Positions 1-9,523 of a stretch of 64,000 bases of DNA are shown one piece after another. The notes under the pieces were generated by a model, which saw only the letters and a list, made by a program, of their open reading frames with translations, made no database searches and was not told the DNA's origin. This DNA comes from Paraglaciecola sp. MB-3u-78. Lineage in GTDB: Bacteria; Pseudomonadota; Gammaproteobacteria; Enterobacterales; Alteromonadaceae. The DNA is taken from positions 172,243 through 236,242 of the forward strand of contig NZ_PJCF01000007.1 of the NCBI RefSeq assembly GCF_002835935.1, written 5' to 3'. Positions within the stretch are counted from its first letter, which is position 1, and each line of letters starts with the position of its first letter. A program made the position numbers and the translations under genes.

Positions 1-387
1 AATAAGAAGTTGGATAACGTTAACAATTTCAGGGATATGGGTAGTCACCCGTGGTTCAATATCAGGCTCAATCAAACCGATAGCCGCGAAGTCTTCATGC
101 ATACGGGCAATGGTTTTCTCAGTAAATTGTTCTGGAGTTAAACCTTGATCATTTGCTCTTGAGATGATTTTATCGTCTACATCTGTGATGTTACGTACAT
201 AGTTCACTTCAAGTCCACGAGATCGCATGTAACGCACCATCAAATCAAAACTCAAATAGGTACGGGCATGTCCAACATGACAAACGTCATACACTGTAAT
301 ACCACATACATACAAACCCACCTTACCTGCTTGCAATGGTTGAAATTGCTCTTTCTGACGGGTTAAAGTGTTGTATATATGTAACAT
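1..387 (-). CDS. cysS: Cysteinyl-tRNA synthetase, N-terminal part (runs off window)
   Basis: The minus strand from position 387 reads 129 codons of a class I aminoacyl-tRNA synthetase, starting MLHIYNTLTRQK and open through the window edge. The HIGH-type ATP-binding motif appears in the segment VCHVGHARTYLSFD, preceded by the zinc-ligand cysteine of the VYVCGITVYD segment, both diagnostic of CysRS. The enzyme charges tRNA-Cys with cysteine in the cytoplasm. The C-terminal part, including KMSKS, lies outside the window. It is divergent from ppiB, an arrangement also common in other gammaproteobacteria. Confidence 0.95.
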   Translation of the reverse strand, partial: MLHIYNTLTRQKEQFQPLQAGKVGLYVCGITVYDVCHVGHARTYLSFDLMVRYMRSRGLEVNYVRNITDVDDKIISRANDQGLTPEQFTEKTIARMHEDFAAIGLIEPDIEPRVTTHIPEIVNVIQLLI

Positions 388-559
388 CGAATCAAAATCC
401 TCTGATGGGTAATAGTAAGGGAGAGTATTTAAAAACGGGATTCTATCACCGAGAAACCTACGCTGCATCAGCCAATCGCTCTTAAAGCCTTAAAAAATCT
501 TAAGATTTAAGCTAGAATGCACTGATTATTTTTATATTGTTAAATTAAGGATCTATTTC

Positions 560-1054
560 ATGGTTAAAATCCATACGAATTATGGCGTTATCACCCTAAC
601 TTTGTTTGCTGACAAAGCCCCTATTACAGTTGCCAACTTTTTGGATTATGTAAAAGAAGGTTTTTATGACAACACCATCTTTCACCGAGTGATTGACGGT
701 TTTATGGTCCAAGGCGGCGGGTTTGAACCGGGTATGGTTCAAAAAGAGAGTAAAGCGACGATCCAAAACGAAGCCAATAATGGTTTGCTTAATAACCTTG
801 GAACAGTCGCCATGGCGCGCACTAACGAACCTCATTCAGCCACAGCACAGTTTTTTATTAATGTGGGCGATAACAGTTTTTTAAACTTTAAAAGTGAAAG
901 CACCGATGGATGGGGCTACTGCGTATTTGCTGAAGTATCTGAAGGCATGGACGTAGTTGAAAAAATTAGAGCGGTAACGACCGGTAACTCTGGCTATCAT
1001 CAAGATGTGCCCGAGGAAGATGTGGTTATTCAAAAGGCTGAAATAGTCGAATAA
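560..1054 (+). CDS. ppiB: Peptidyl-prolyl cis-trans isomerase B (cyclophilin)
   Basis: The 164-residue product is a single cyclophilin domain with no signal peptide, so it matches the cytoplasmic PpiB type rather than periplasmic PpiA. The catalytic segment [13 protein letters not shown] carries the active-site arginine, and the substrate-binding segment [17 protein letters not shown] is intact. It catalyses proline cis-trans isomerisation during protein folding. An AAGGA ribosome site stands a few bases before the ATG. It is divergent from cysS and followed by lpxH in the same direction, the E. coli cysS-ppiB-lpxH arrangement. Confidence 0.97.
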   Translation: MVKIHTNYGVITLTLFADKAPITVANFLDYVKEGFYDNTIFHRVIDGFMVQGGGFEPGMVQKESKATIQNEANNGLLNNLGTVAMARTNEPHSATAQFFINVGDNSFLNFKSESTDGWGYCVFAEVSEGMDVVEKIRAVTTGNSGYHQDVPEEDVVIQKAEIVE

Positions 1055-1140
1055 CATTCAAAGGCCAGAGAGTTGAATCGGTTCAATCTATTTGACTCTC
1101 TTGGCACTGCCTATAAACACTCAACATTCTGTTCCATTAC

Positions 1141-1872
1141 ATGATCCCTTTTACTTACTTTATCTCCGATCTACATTTATCTGCTGATAGAGACGACATT
1201 AACCAATGTTTATTTACGTTTTTGTCTGAACAAGCACCTCAAGCCGATGCTTTATATGTGTTAGGCGATTTATTTGAGGTATGGATTGGCGACGACGATC
1301 AAAATAGTTTTACTTTGAGCATCGCTAAGGCATTTAACGCCTTGGGACAATCAGGGGTGCCGATCTATTTTATTCATGGCAATCGAGACTTTTTAATCCG
1401 TCAACGATTTGCTAAACAAGCAGGATTCAAAATATTGCCGGAGCAAGTGGTAATAGATTTATACGGCGACCCAACCCTCATCATGCATGGTGATGAACTG
1501 TGCACCAAGGACACTGAATACCAAGCTTTTCGTAAAAAAGCCCGCAGTTGGTGGTGGCCAAGGATCATGTTGAGCCTACCTTTATCGACACGGCGAAAGC
1601 TAGCAAACAAAGGGCGGGCTACCAGTAAACAGAAGCAATCGGCCCTGAGCGCTGAGATTATGGATGTCACATCCGAAGAAGTCATAACCTACATGCAAAA
1701 GTTTGCAGTGAAAAAACTCATCCATGGACATACTCATAGACCTGCCATACACCCATTAGAAATTAACGGCCAGCCAGCTCAGCGAATAGTGTTAGGTGAT
1801 TGGTATGATCAGGGCAGTATACTCAAAGTTAGCGCTGCAGCTATTGAGCTAAAACAGCAAAAATTTAGCTGA
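1141..1872 (+). CDS. lpxH: UDP-2,3-diacylglucosamine diphosphatase LpxH
   Basis: The 243-residue product is a calcineurin-type metallophosphoesterase. All dimetal motifs are present: DLH at residues 10-12, GD at 42-43 followed by the LpxH-typical VWIGDDD stretch, GNRDF at 80-84, a MHGDE block and HGHTHRP near residue 195. LpxH removes UMP from UDP-2,3-diacylglucosamine to give lipid X in the lipid A pathway at the inner face of the cytoplasmic membrane. Length is normal for the family. It lies 86 bp after ppiB, from which it may be partly co-transcribed. Confidence 0.97.
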   Translation: MIPFTYFISDLHLSADRDDINQCLFTFLSEQAPQADALYVLGDLFEVWIGDDDQNSFTLSIAKAFNALGQSGVPIYFIHGNRDFLIRQRFAKQAGFKILPEQVVIDLYGDPTLIMHGDELCTKDTEYQAFRKKARSWWWPRIMLSLPLSTRRKLANKGRATSKQKQSALSAEIMDVTSEEVITYMQKFAVKKLIHGHTHRPAIHPLEINGQPAQRIVLGDWYDQGSILKVSAAAIELKQQKFS

Positions 1873-1908
1873 AACCACTTTGATAATTTGATAAAGAGTA
1901 TGCAAGTC

Positions 1909-2247
1909 ATGGAGAAGCCTGTGAAAAAGTCATTCAACTTGTCCAAAAAAAAAAGCGGGTTATTGATCGAGTGGATGCCACAGCTGAAATTAATAAAATC
2001 TTTTCAATTCAAGGGTCAACAGCGTCAAGAAAGCTGGCAACTGATAGAGCTTGATACTCAAGCAGCTAAAACCGAAGCTTATTTTGACAAGTTATATACC
2101 TATCAAAGTACAGAGTATGCTGATATTGGAGACGATCATACAGATGAATTCTTTGCAAAAATGTTAACGTTGGGATTTGTCGAAGGGGGTGCTTCAGGAT
2201 TTTACAATGATAAAGGGGAAATTATTGGTAACCATCACAATGAATAA
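1909..2247 (+). CDS. Small conserved-looking hypothetical protein
   Basis: I do not recognise this family. The frame is open from 1888, and possible starts are ATG 1900, ATG 1909 and GTG 1921; a GGAG at 1911-1914 would fit the GTG. The product of about 112 residues has a lysine-rich N-terminus, no signal peptide or membrane segment, and an acidic C-terminal half ending in a segment with GFVEGGASGFYND. It follows lpxH by less than 40 bp and could be co-transcribed with it. Function unknown; that it is a real gene is supported only by position, frame length and plausible composition. Confidence 0.6.
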   Translation: MEKPVKKSFNLSKKKSGLLIEWMPQLKLIKSFQFKGQQRQESWQLIELDTQAAKTEAYFDKLYTYQSTEYADIGDDHTDEFFAKMLTLGFVEGGASGFYNDKGEIIGNHHNE

Positions 2248-2363
2248 ACAAATATTGTTGGTGGTAAGGTCTGGATGAGAACTATCTAGCAAAGATCTTA
2301 ACAAGTTGTTTGTTAAGATCCGGCTCAAACTACGAGCCTAAATTGCTAGTTTAACAGTGGTTC

Positions 2364-2570
2364 TTATAAAGGAACTACTTTATTTGCACATGGGCCTTTT
2401 TGACCTTCGCCAACTTCAAACTCAACAGCTTGGCCGTCAGTCAAAGTAGCGTAACCGCCACCAGCTTGGATTTCTGAATGGTGAACAAATAAGTCTTTGC
2501 TTCCGTCTTCTGGAGCTATAAAACCGAAACCTTTATCTGCATTGAACCACTTTACTGTACCTTTACTCAT
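2364..2570 (-). CDS. Cold-shock protein, CspA family
   Basis: The 68-residue product is a complete cold-shock domain. RNP1-like KGFGFI and RNP2-like LFVHHS are intact, and the start [10 protein letters not shown] is the family's usual N-terminus. CspA-type proteins bind single-stranded RNA/DNA and melt RNA secondary structure. The open frame continues upstream of the true start (ATG at 2570), and a long untranslated leader is typical of csp mRNAs. Downstream on the minus strand an imperfect hairpin near 2340-2365 could terminate transcription. Which csp paralogue it is cannot be decided from this sequence alone. Confidence 0.95.
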   Translation of the reverse strand: MSKGTVKWFNADKGFGFIAPEDGSKDLFVHHSEIQAGGGYATLTDGQAVEFEVGEGQKGPCANKVVPL

Positions 2571-2796
2571 TTTGAACTCTCTTCTTGTAGTGAAATAGTT
2601 TAATTCCTTTTGCGTTATCACCATCGCGCAAAAGGATATTGAATACGGGACGTAGTCTAGCAGCTTAATTACAAAATGTCTGAATAATTTGAACTTTATT
2701 GAATAAATATCTAATTCAGTAAAAATCACCGCAAAAAACTAGGCACCTAGTGTCTCATAAATCCCATAAAACGTAAAATAAATACTTGCCACATTT

Positions 2797-2839
2797 GATT
2801 ACAGGTGTAATCTCTAGGTTTCCGACTACACTTGTAATC
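2797..2839. promoter_or_regulatory. Paired palindromic operators, BlaI type
   Basis: A perfect palindrome GATTACA-gg-TGTAATC occupies 2797-2812, and a near-perfect copy GACTACA-ct-TGTAATC occupies 2824-2839, 27 bp apart start to start. The inner TACA..TGTA pattern is the known BlaI/MecI operator core. The pair sits 30-70 bp before the start of the BlaI-like gene, so autoregulation of the BlaI-BlaR1 pair is the natural inference. Confidence 0.8.
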
Positions 2840-2869
2840 AACTTAGGATTCAATTCAAAGACAAAAATT

Positions 2870-3262
2870 ATGACAACAGACACAAAAAAAACAGATATCA
2901 GCAAAACAGAATTTGAAGTGCTCGATGTATTATGGGAACAATACCCTGCCTCAGCCAACGACATCATCCAGCGCTTAAACCAAAACAAACCATGGCATGA
3001 AAAAACCGTTAAAACCCTGATCAGTAGACTGGTAAAAAAACACATTATTGACTTTGATAAGCAACAACGTAGTTATTTGTATTTTCCTTTAGTTGCACGC
3101 AGCACTTATATCGAAAAGGAAAGTAAAAGTTTAGTCAGTCGTTTGTTTGGTGGAAAGGTAGCACCATTAGTTGCGGGTTTTGCTAACACCGACTCCTTGT
3201 CCCAAGAAGATGTAGATGAGCTTAAATCCCTGATTAAAAAGTGGGAGCAAGACAATGTCTAA
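2870..3262 (+). CDS. BlaI/MecI/CopY-family winged-helix repressor
   Basis: The 130-residue product starts at ATG 2870; the longer open frame upstream runs through the operators and is not coding. The N-terminal half is a winged helix with the family signature LSRLVKKHII-like segment around residue 45-60, and the C-terminal half is the dimerisation region. BlaI-type repressors are cleaved or released when a partner BlaR1/MecR1 receptor is triggered, often by beta-lactams. The stop overlaps the downstream M56 gene by 8 bp, the classic blaI-blaR1 coupling. The inducing signal and target genes are unknown; no beta-lactamase lies next to it. Confidence 0.9.
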   Translation: MTTDTKKTDISKTEFEVLDVLWEQYPASANDIIQRLNQNKPWHEKTVKTLISRLVKKHIIDFDKQQRSYLYFPLVARSTYIEKESKSLVSRLFGGKVAPLVAGFANTDSLSQEDVDELKSLIKKWEQDNV

Positions 3263-4478
3263 TTGGTTAATTGAACAACAAATTGTCATCAGTTTTTTAT
3301 TGTTAACGCTGATCACCCTTGAAGCAAAAGCCATGAAAAATCTAGGAGCCGAGGTGATTTACGCACTTTGGTTATTAGTCCCTTTATTATTGATTGCTAA
3401 TAACCTACCCCAAGATGTTATTACAGTAGACGATAAATCTATCTACCGTTATATAGTTGAAATAGGCGCAGCAACAAATACCGTAAATATTAACTTTAAC
3501 TGGGCATTGTTATGGTTATCTGGATGCCTTGCTATTTTATCTCTTGGTGCAATTGCTCAGTGGAAAATTTACCGCATTGCTCACTTTGGATCTCGCAAAG
3601 TAGAACTTGGTATAGCGTTACCCAATACATTGACAGTTGTCAAAAACAATCAATTATCAAGCCCAATACTGAGCGGTATATTCAAACCCACCTTACTTAT
3701 CCCCGAGGGCTTCCACAGTCAATTCAGTGTGCGTCAACAACAGTTAATGATAAACCACGAGTTAGTGCACTTTCACCGCGGTGATAACCTTTATAATTTA
3801 TTTGCCTTATTGTTTGTGGCCGTATTTTGGTTCAACCCACTCACTTGGTTGGCTTACCGTGCCTTTCGGCGCAGCCAAGAATTAGCATGCGACGCAGCCG
3901 TACTCAAACAATCAACTACCGAAGATCAAATCAGCTACAGCAAAGCACTGGTGCAATGCGCTGAACGTTCACTACACAGCTTTTCGATTTACTCACCCTA
4001 TGGAGAAAAACACACTATGTTTAAACGTATCATAAACATTCAAAGCCCATCAAAAATCAAACCTGCATTAATAGGCCTATCTATCGCATTATCCAGTACC
4101 TTGCTTGCCAGTGTCGCGTTTGCCAATTTAGCCGAGACTGCTCACTCAGTCGATAAGCCCTCTATGGCAATCCCGGTAATAAGAATTGAACCCAAATATC
4201 CAGTTGAAGCTGCACGCGATAATCAAGAGGGATCTGTAATATTACAGTTTGATATTACTCAAGATGGCTCAACCGACAATATTGAAGTGATTGAATCATT
4301 TCCACAACAAGTGTTCGACAAAAATGCCATCACCGCTTTAAAACAGTGGACTTACAAACCCCGAATACAAGGTGGTCAGGCACAAATACAAAGCGGTCTA
4401 AAAGTACAATTAGATTTCAAACTGGATAAACCTTATGAAGGTCAGACTGCGATAAATTCCAGTATTGAAAAAATCTAA
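3255..4478 (+). CDS. M56-family (BlaR1-like) membrane metallopeptidase with C-terminal TonB domain
   Basis: The 407-residue product starts with membrane-spanning segments (roughly residues 10-27, 33-50 and 82-103), followed by a cytoplasmic zinc protease with HELVH at 168-172 and a helix with CDAAV after it, as in BlaR1. A further membrane segment near residue 272-290 leads into a TonB C-terminal domain (about 305-400; motif YP..A, G.V...F.I, A....W.Y.P). It lacks the penicillin-binding sensor domain of true BlaR1, so a TonB-like periplasmic domain replaces the sensor. The likely job is signal-dependent cleavage of the adjacent BlaI-like repressor; what it senses is not known. Confidence 0.88.
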   Translation: MSNWLIEQQIVISFLLLTLITLEAKAMKNLGAEVIYALWLLVPLLLIANNLPQDVITVDDKSIYRYIVEIGAATNTVNINFNWALLWLSGCLAILSLGAIAQWKIYRIAHFGSRKVELGIALPNTLTVVKNNQLSSPILSGIFKPTLLIPEGFHSQFSVRQQQLMINHELVHFHRGDNLYNLFALLFVAVFWFNPLTWLAYRAFRRSQELACDAAVLKQSTTEDQISYSKALVQCAERSLHSFSIYSPYGEKHTMFKRIINIQSPSKIKPALIGLSIALSSTLLASVAFANLAETAHSVDKPSMAIPVIRIEPKYPVEAARDNQEGSVILQFDITQDGSTDNIEVIESFPQQVFDKNAITALKQWTYKPRIQGGQAQIQSGLKVQLDFKLDKPYEGQTAINSSIEKI

Positions 4479-4511
4479 GTCCAACATTAAATAAAAGGAT
4501 TAGATAACCGA

Positions 4512-5659
4512 ATGAAATACACACTCATGTTTGTCTTTTTTTTAATCACTTCGCCAATAGCTGATGCAGATGAATTTGAGACTATTTCAATAAAGCACCC
4601 CACGTTTTCTGAAATACTTAATTTCAATATAATGCTCCCACCAAATTACGAAAAAAACGATTCAAAATCCTACATATTAATGTTTGATTTTCATCCAAGA
4701 GCTAATAACTATCTAAACGGCATGCATGATTGGTTAAGTCATAATGGCGAATGGCCTTGGTTAGAAACGATAATTGTAATGCCAGCGTTGGGAAACAGTG
4801 TGGGTGTGTTATTTGACGAAACAGGGAAGACAACAACGCTTCTCGACTTCTTTGAAAATAGGTTATTCCCCGAGATAGACCGAAAGTATCGGACAAATGG
4901 CTTCAAAATAATGAGTGGGTTTAAGGTCAACGCCACTTTATTTTATCTGCTTTGATCAACAAACCCGAAATGATTAACGCGTACTTCGTAACAAGTCCTC
5001 AACTAAGCGATAATTTCGCAAGAATATTGTCAACCGCCAGCAGCAAGCTTAAGCGTTTAAATAACAAACCTCGATTCCTTTATTTTACACAGGGGGACTC
5101 GATTAAAGAAGAATCTCAGCAGGAGTCGTATAACAAACTTCAAATGATTTTGAAATCATCGTCACCTAAATCCCTTGAGTGGCATCACAAAGACTTGAAT
5201 GATAACTACTTTATGTCAATGCCTCTGTTAACCACTATTCTGGGTATTGAGCAACTTTTCAACGATATACATTCAGGATTGGAACCTACTTCTGACATAT
5301 CTCAAAAAGGTATCTCTGAAATAGTAAAACACTACGAATATCTATCTAACCAGAAGTACGGATTCGAAGTGTCACCAAAAAAATCTATAGAAAAAAGAGG
5401 TTTCCATTTACTGAAAAGTTCCCATGAAAAGGGAATTATGATCCTTCAAGAAGCAACTAAATTGTTTCCAGACGACGCATACAGCTATCACAACTTAGCT
5501 AGAGGCTACGGGGAGATTGGCGATTATGAAAATGCGCTAATCCAACAAAAAGTGGCGGTCAGTAAATCAGAAACAATGTTAACTTGGCATAGAAACAGAA
5601 TGCTTGAATTCTTAAATAAATTTAATAACAAACTAACTAATAAAAGCTCTGATGAATAA
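4512..5659 (+). pseudogene. Secreted alpha/beta-hydrolase (IroE/YbbA-like esterase) with C-terminal TPR-like part, broken by a frameshift
   Basis: Two frames (4512-4955 and 4952-5659) together make one hydrolase. The first starts with a signal peptide and runs through PPNYEKND and FPEIDRKYR to IMSGF, where the family has its GxSxGG nucleophile elbow. The second frame continues from GQRHFILSALINKPEM, the segment that normally follows the elbow, and ends in a helical repeat (FPDDAYSYHNLARGYGEIGDYENAL). The frame breaks at about 4918-4925. Loss of four bases would explain the shift and would also remove the catalytic serine codon. An assembly error is possible; as written, no active enzyme can be made. 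Confidence 0.75.
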
Positions 5660-6434
5660 CAAAATACTTAAGGTGACTGGACTTTGTTGCTTACTGTGTT
5701 GCGCTTCATTAAAAGCGATGGTTATCCGCCATGATGTAAATGATAGTGAATATATAAATTTAGCTTCGCACTTCAATCCGACAATCACGTTCACAATGTT
5801 ACATAACACAAAGGATGTTGTGGAAGGGACCGGTACAATAATAAGAAACAATTGGGTTCTAACGGCTGCTCATGTAGCTAATATATTAAAAGTGGGTGAT
5901 GACGTTTACGTTGATAGCAAAATACAAAAAATAATTATTCATCCTAAATGGCAAGATAGAAAATTTCCTTTCGATATTGCTTTAGTAAAAATCGAAATGA
6001 CGCCAGAACGCATGGTTATCACAAATCTTTACGACAAGTCAGATGAAGTAAGTCAGATCGCTACTTTTTTGGGTAGAGGTAATTTTGGTAATGGGCTTAA
6101 AGGTATTATAAATAGTGACGGACTGTTAAGGGCCGCTCAAAATGTCGTTGAAGAAGTAGACCCACGATGGATTAGGTTTAAATTCGATCAAGGTGACAAA
6201 GCGCTGGCGCTAGAAGGTATTAGCGGTCCCGGTGATTCTGGCGGCCCAGCTTTCATTTCAAATGATAAAGGCTTATTCATTATAGGCGTTAGCTCCTGGC
6301 AAGATGCCGCTCCCACAAATTGGCTAGAGGCCAGATATAACGTAATAGAAAATTACTCTCGCGTGTCTTATTTTATTGATTGGATACGCGAGAACACTGT
6401 TGACTGTGCTCAGAAAAAAGAATGCGCCAAATAA
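5652..6434 (+). CDS. Secreted trypsin-like serine protease (S1 family)
   Basis: The 260-residue product has a cysteine-rich signal peptide (residues 1-22). A complete catalytic triad is visible: His74 in TAAH, Asp108 in FDIALVK and Ser196 in GPGDSGGP. It should act in the periplasm or outside the cell; its substrate cannot be told. It overlaps the end of the preceding hydrolase by 8 bp, which points to one operon 4512-7254. Two cysteines near the C-terminus (CAQKKEC) may form a disulphide. Confidence 0.9.
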   Translation: MNNKILKVTGLCCLLCCASLKAMVIRHDVNDSEYINLASHFNPTITFTMLHNTKDVVEGTGTIIRNNWVLTAAHVANILKVGDDVYVDSKIQKIIIHPKWQDRKFPFDIALVKIEMTPERMVITNLYDKSDEVSQIATFLGRGNFGNGLKGIINSDGLLRAAQNVVEEVDPRWIRFKFDQGDKALALEGISGPGDSGGPAFISNDKGLFIIGVSSWQDAAPTNWLEARYNVIENYSRVSYFIDWIRENTVDCAQKKECAK

Positions 6435-6534
6435 ATAGTTAAAAAGGAAGTAACGATTGAAACATGCACATCCAAAATACTTGAATATCTTGCCCAGATC
6501 GTTAGCTGGGTTAACCCTAATAAAAACATTTGAA

Positions 6535-7254
6535 ATGATTGTTCAATCGTCAAAAGTAATTCTTGTTAGCTTTATTGCGTTGTTACTTTCTGGATGCACA
6601 ATGCAACCAAAAGTGCATCTATTTACGGCAAATGCTAATGACCAAGAAATGTTCCCTATCGTACAAACCTTAACAAAAAATAATTATGAAGTTATTGAAA
6701 ATAGTCATGAATTCCCAAAAGAAATTATTAGCGACACAATAGTATTTTCACTTGGTTCTGTTTCAAATCAACAAATATCAAAAATCACAGGTCTCATAGA
6801 AAATTTTATAGGTAAAAAACTTAATATTAGTTATTTCGGTAGGGGTAAACATAGTTTTACCAAAAATAACATCGGACTATACCTTTTTGGTAATCCTTCA
6901 GCAAGAACACAAAAGACCGAGTCCATATCGTTTCTAAATGAATTTGCAGCGACACAATGCGATAGCATCGGTTATGCATACCTCAAGTTTTTTGAAGATG
7001 GTAAGTATGAATTGACCACAGGGACTGACAATGCCAATGAGTCAATCCAAAATAGTGATAATGGTATTTGGAAAAAAGAAATATCAATCATTACTCTTTT
7101 CCAAGACAACGAAGCTAAGACCTCCTTTAGACTGACCAAAATTGATGAAGCGACCCAATATGGTCTAAAGAAGGGGTGGGTACTAGCGCCAAATAAAAAC
7201 GATGGTTTCATCGATAACTGCGAGTTCGAGTTTACTGTTATTCTCCAACAATAA
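6535..7254 (+). CDS. Putative lipoprotein of unknown function
   Basis: The frame contains a textbook lipoprotein signal: a hydrophobic stretch ending in the lipobox LLSGC, with ATG 6535 giving a normal-length signal peptide and a product of 239 residues. However, a strong ribosome site (AAGGAAG) stands before an in-frame TTG at 6457, which would add 26 residues. Which start is used is undecided. The mature part has no domain I recognise; it carries three cysteines beyond the lipid-modified one. It lies 100 bp (or 22 bp, with the TTG start) after the protease gene and is probably co-transcribed. Confidence 0.72.
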   Translation: MIVQSSKVILVSFIALLLSGCTMQPKVHLFTANANDQEMFPIVQTLTKNNYEVIENSHEFPKEIISDTIVFSLGSVSNQQISKITGLIENFIGKKLNISYFGRGKHSFTKNNIGLYLFGNPSARTQKTESISFLNEFAATQCDSIGYAYLKFFEDGKYELTTGTDNANESIQNSDNGIWKKEISIITLFQDNEAKTSFRLTKIDEATQYGLKKGWVLAPNKNDGFIDNCEFEFTVILQQ

Positions 7255-7335
7255 ATTATGGAAGTGCAATTGTAGAAAGCCACCTTTTACAGATTATATT
7301 TTATGATGACCTTGCCTTCCCAATTGAACTTTTAA

Positions 7336-9363
7336 TTAGATAATCGCTGCTAACTCTGCACCTTGCCTAATAGCACGTTTCGCGTCGAGCTCTGATGCCA
7401 CATCCGCGCCACCGATTAAATGAGTCTTGATGTTTCTCTCTTCTAACCCTTTCAATAAATCTTTAAATGGTTCTTGACCCGCACATAAAATAATATTGTC
7501 CACTGCTAATATTTGCGGTTTGTTGTTCACTTGGATATGTAAACCTTGATCGTCAATTTTTACATAGTCAACGCCTGCGATCATTTGCACCTTTTTCCTT
7601 TGTAAAGCAGACCTATGGATCCAACCTGTTGTCTTACCTAGCCCCTTGCCTACTTTAGTCGCTTTTCGTTGCAGTAAAAAGATATCTCTAGCTGGCTCCT
7701 CAATGGCAGCTTTAGTCAATCCGCCAGCTTGCTTGTACTCTTTATCGACTCCCCAACTTTTTAGCCATTGCTCAGACTCAGTAGTTAAAGATTGTTTTTC
7801 CACCAAAAATTCAGCCACATCGAAACCAATGCCACCGGCCCCTATTATCGCTACCTTTTTACCCACCAGCTTGTTGTCTCTAAGCACATCAAGATAATTC
7901 ATAACTTTAGGATGCTGTATGCCTTCAATATTGACATTTCTTGGTTTGATGCCTGTAGCAAGCACCACCTGTTCAAAGTTAGCATCGGCTAAAGACGCAA
8001 CACTTTGCTGACTTTCCAGATGTAGATGCACACCTGTGACTTCTAACCTCTTTTTGAAGTAACGCAAAGTTTCATAAAACTCTTCCTTACCAGGGATGCG
8101 TTTAGCATAGTTAAATTGCCCGCCAATTTCGGTACTTTTTTCAAACAAATGTACCTCATGACCTCGCTCCGCGGCATAACAACTAAAGGCAAGACCAGCT
8201 GGCCCTGCACCCACTACGGCTATTTTTTTCTTGTGAGTAGTAAGGGGGAAGTTTAGTTCTGTTTCGTAACCGGCTCGCGGATTCACCAAACAACTGGCAC
8301 GTTTGCGAGCAAAACTATGATCCAAACAAGCTTGGTTACAAGCAATACAAGTATTGATCTCGTCACCTCGACCTTGCTGTGCTTTGCGTATAAAGTTTTC
8401 ATCTGCTAAAAAGGGTCTGGCCATAGAAACCATATCGGCCTGTCCACTGGCCAATATTTTTTCAGCAATTTCTGGCGTATTGATCCTATTAGTTGCAATT
8501 AAAGGCACCGTTAGCTCGCCTTTCATACGCTCAGTGATCCAAGTAAAGGCGCCTCTTGGTACCATAGTGCCAATAGTGGGTACTCTGGTTTCATGCCAAC
8601 CAATACCCGTATTAATCAATGTGGCTCCAGACTGCTCGATTAATTTACCTAGCGCCACCACTTCATCCCAATTGCTGCCACCTTCCACTAAGTCCAACAT
8701 GGATAAACGAAATATAATGATAAAATCAGTGCCTACTTTTTGCCTGACGGCATTGACTATTTCAACCGCAATTCGCGAGCGATTTTCAAAACTCCCACCC
8801 CATTCATCATCCCGTTGATTAGTTCGGGGGCATAAAAATTGATTAATAAAGTAGCCTTCAGAGCCCATTATCTCCACACCATCGTATCCCGCTAGTTTGG
8901 CAATAGCGGCGCAATTGGCGTAATCCTTAATGGTGCTAACAATGCCTTTTTTTGAGATGGCTTTGGGTTTAAAAGGATTGATAGGCGATTTAATAGCCGA
9001 AGGGGCAACCACAAAAGGATGATAACCATAACGCCCAGCATGTAATATTTGTAGACAGATTTTACCTTGGTATTGATGGACCGCTTCGGTAATGACTTGA
9101 TGTGCTTTAGCGTGTTTTTTATTGCTCATACGTGCAGCAAAAGGTAATAACCACCCCTGTCGATTAGGGCTAATCCCACCCGTCACTATCAATCCTACTC
9201 CCCCAGCAGCTCGCTCTGCATAAAACGCAGCTAGTTTTTCAAAACCATGTTTTTCTTCTTCTAAACCTAGGTGCATCGAGCCCATTAATACACGATTAGG
9301 TAATTGGGTAAAACCAAGGTTAAGACTTTCAAACAAATGGGGATAATGGGGATGTACATTCAT
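7336..9363 (-). CDS. fadH: NADPH-dependent 2,4-dienoyl-CoA reductase
   Basis: The 675-residue product has the full FadH layout: an N-terminal FMN-binding old-yellow-enzyme barrel, a 4Fe-4S cysteine cluster (CIACNQACLDHSF with a further Cys after ARKRAS), an FAD-binding GAGPAGLAFS fold and a second GAGGIGFDVAEF nucleotide-binding fold. The enzyme reduces 2,4-dienoyl-CoA during beta-oxidation of unsaturated fatty acids. ATG 9363 is preferred over an in-frame TTG two codons upstream. It stands alone, convergent with the lipoprotein gene and divergent from sppA. Confidence 0.95.
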   Translation of the reverse strand: MNVHPHYPHLFESLNLGFTQLPNRVLMGSMHLGLEEEKHGFEKLAAFYAERAAGGVGLIVTGGISPNRQGWLLPFAARMSNKKHAKAHQVITEAVHQYQGKICLQILHAGRYGYHPFVVAPSAIKSPINPFKPKAISKKGIVSTIKDYANCAAIAKLAGYDGVEIMGSEGYFINQFLCPRTNQRDDEWGGSFENRSRIAVEIVNAVRQKVGTDFIIIFRLSMLDLVEGGSNWDEVVALGKLIEQSGATLINTGIGWHETRVPTIGTMVPRGAFTWITERMKGELTVPLIATNRINTPEIAEKILASGQADMVSMARPFLADENFIRKAQQGRGDEINTCIACNQACLDHSFARKRASCLVNPRAGYETELNFPLTTHKKKIAVVGAGPAGLAFSCYAAERGHEVHLFEKSTEIGGQFNYAKRIPGKEEFYETLRYFKKRLEVTGVHLHLESQQSVASLADANFEQVVLATGIKPRNVNIEGIQHPKVMNYLDVLRDNKLVGKKVAIIGAGGIGFDVAEFLVEKQSLTTESEQWLKSWGVDKEYKQAGGLTKAAIEEPARDIFLLQRKATKVGKGLGKTTGWIHRSALQRKKVQMIAGVDYVKIDDQGLHIQVNNKPQILAVDNIILCAGQEPFKDLLKGLEERNIKTHLIGGADVASELDAKRAIRQGAELAAII

Positions 9364-9523
9364 ATACAAATGAGCCTAATTGATCACTGTGGATACTAAA
9401 GTCTATCTCAAAAGCTTATATTTCAAATGAGAAAGTTACAAAAAATTACATTTGAAAATGTTCACCACGGCCAATTTTAGATAGGATGTCCTATTATTTT
9501 TTAACCAGTGTGTATACCTATTT

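Noticed and set aside
1064..1105. Hairpin after ppiB as a terminator
   Set aside because: GCCAGAGAG and CTCTCTTGGC pair imperfectly but no T-run follows; too weak to call.
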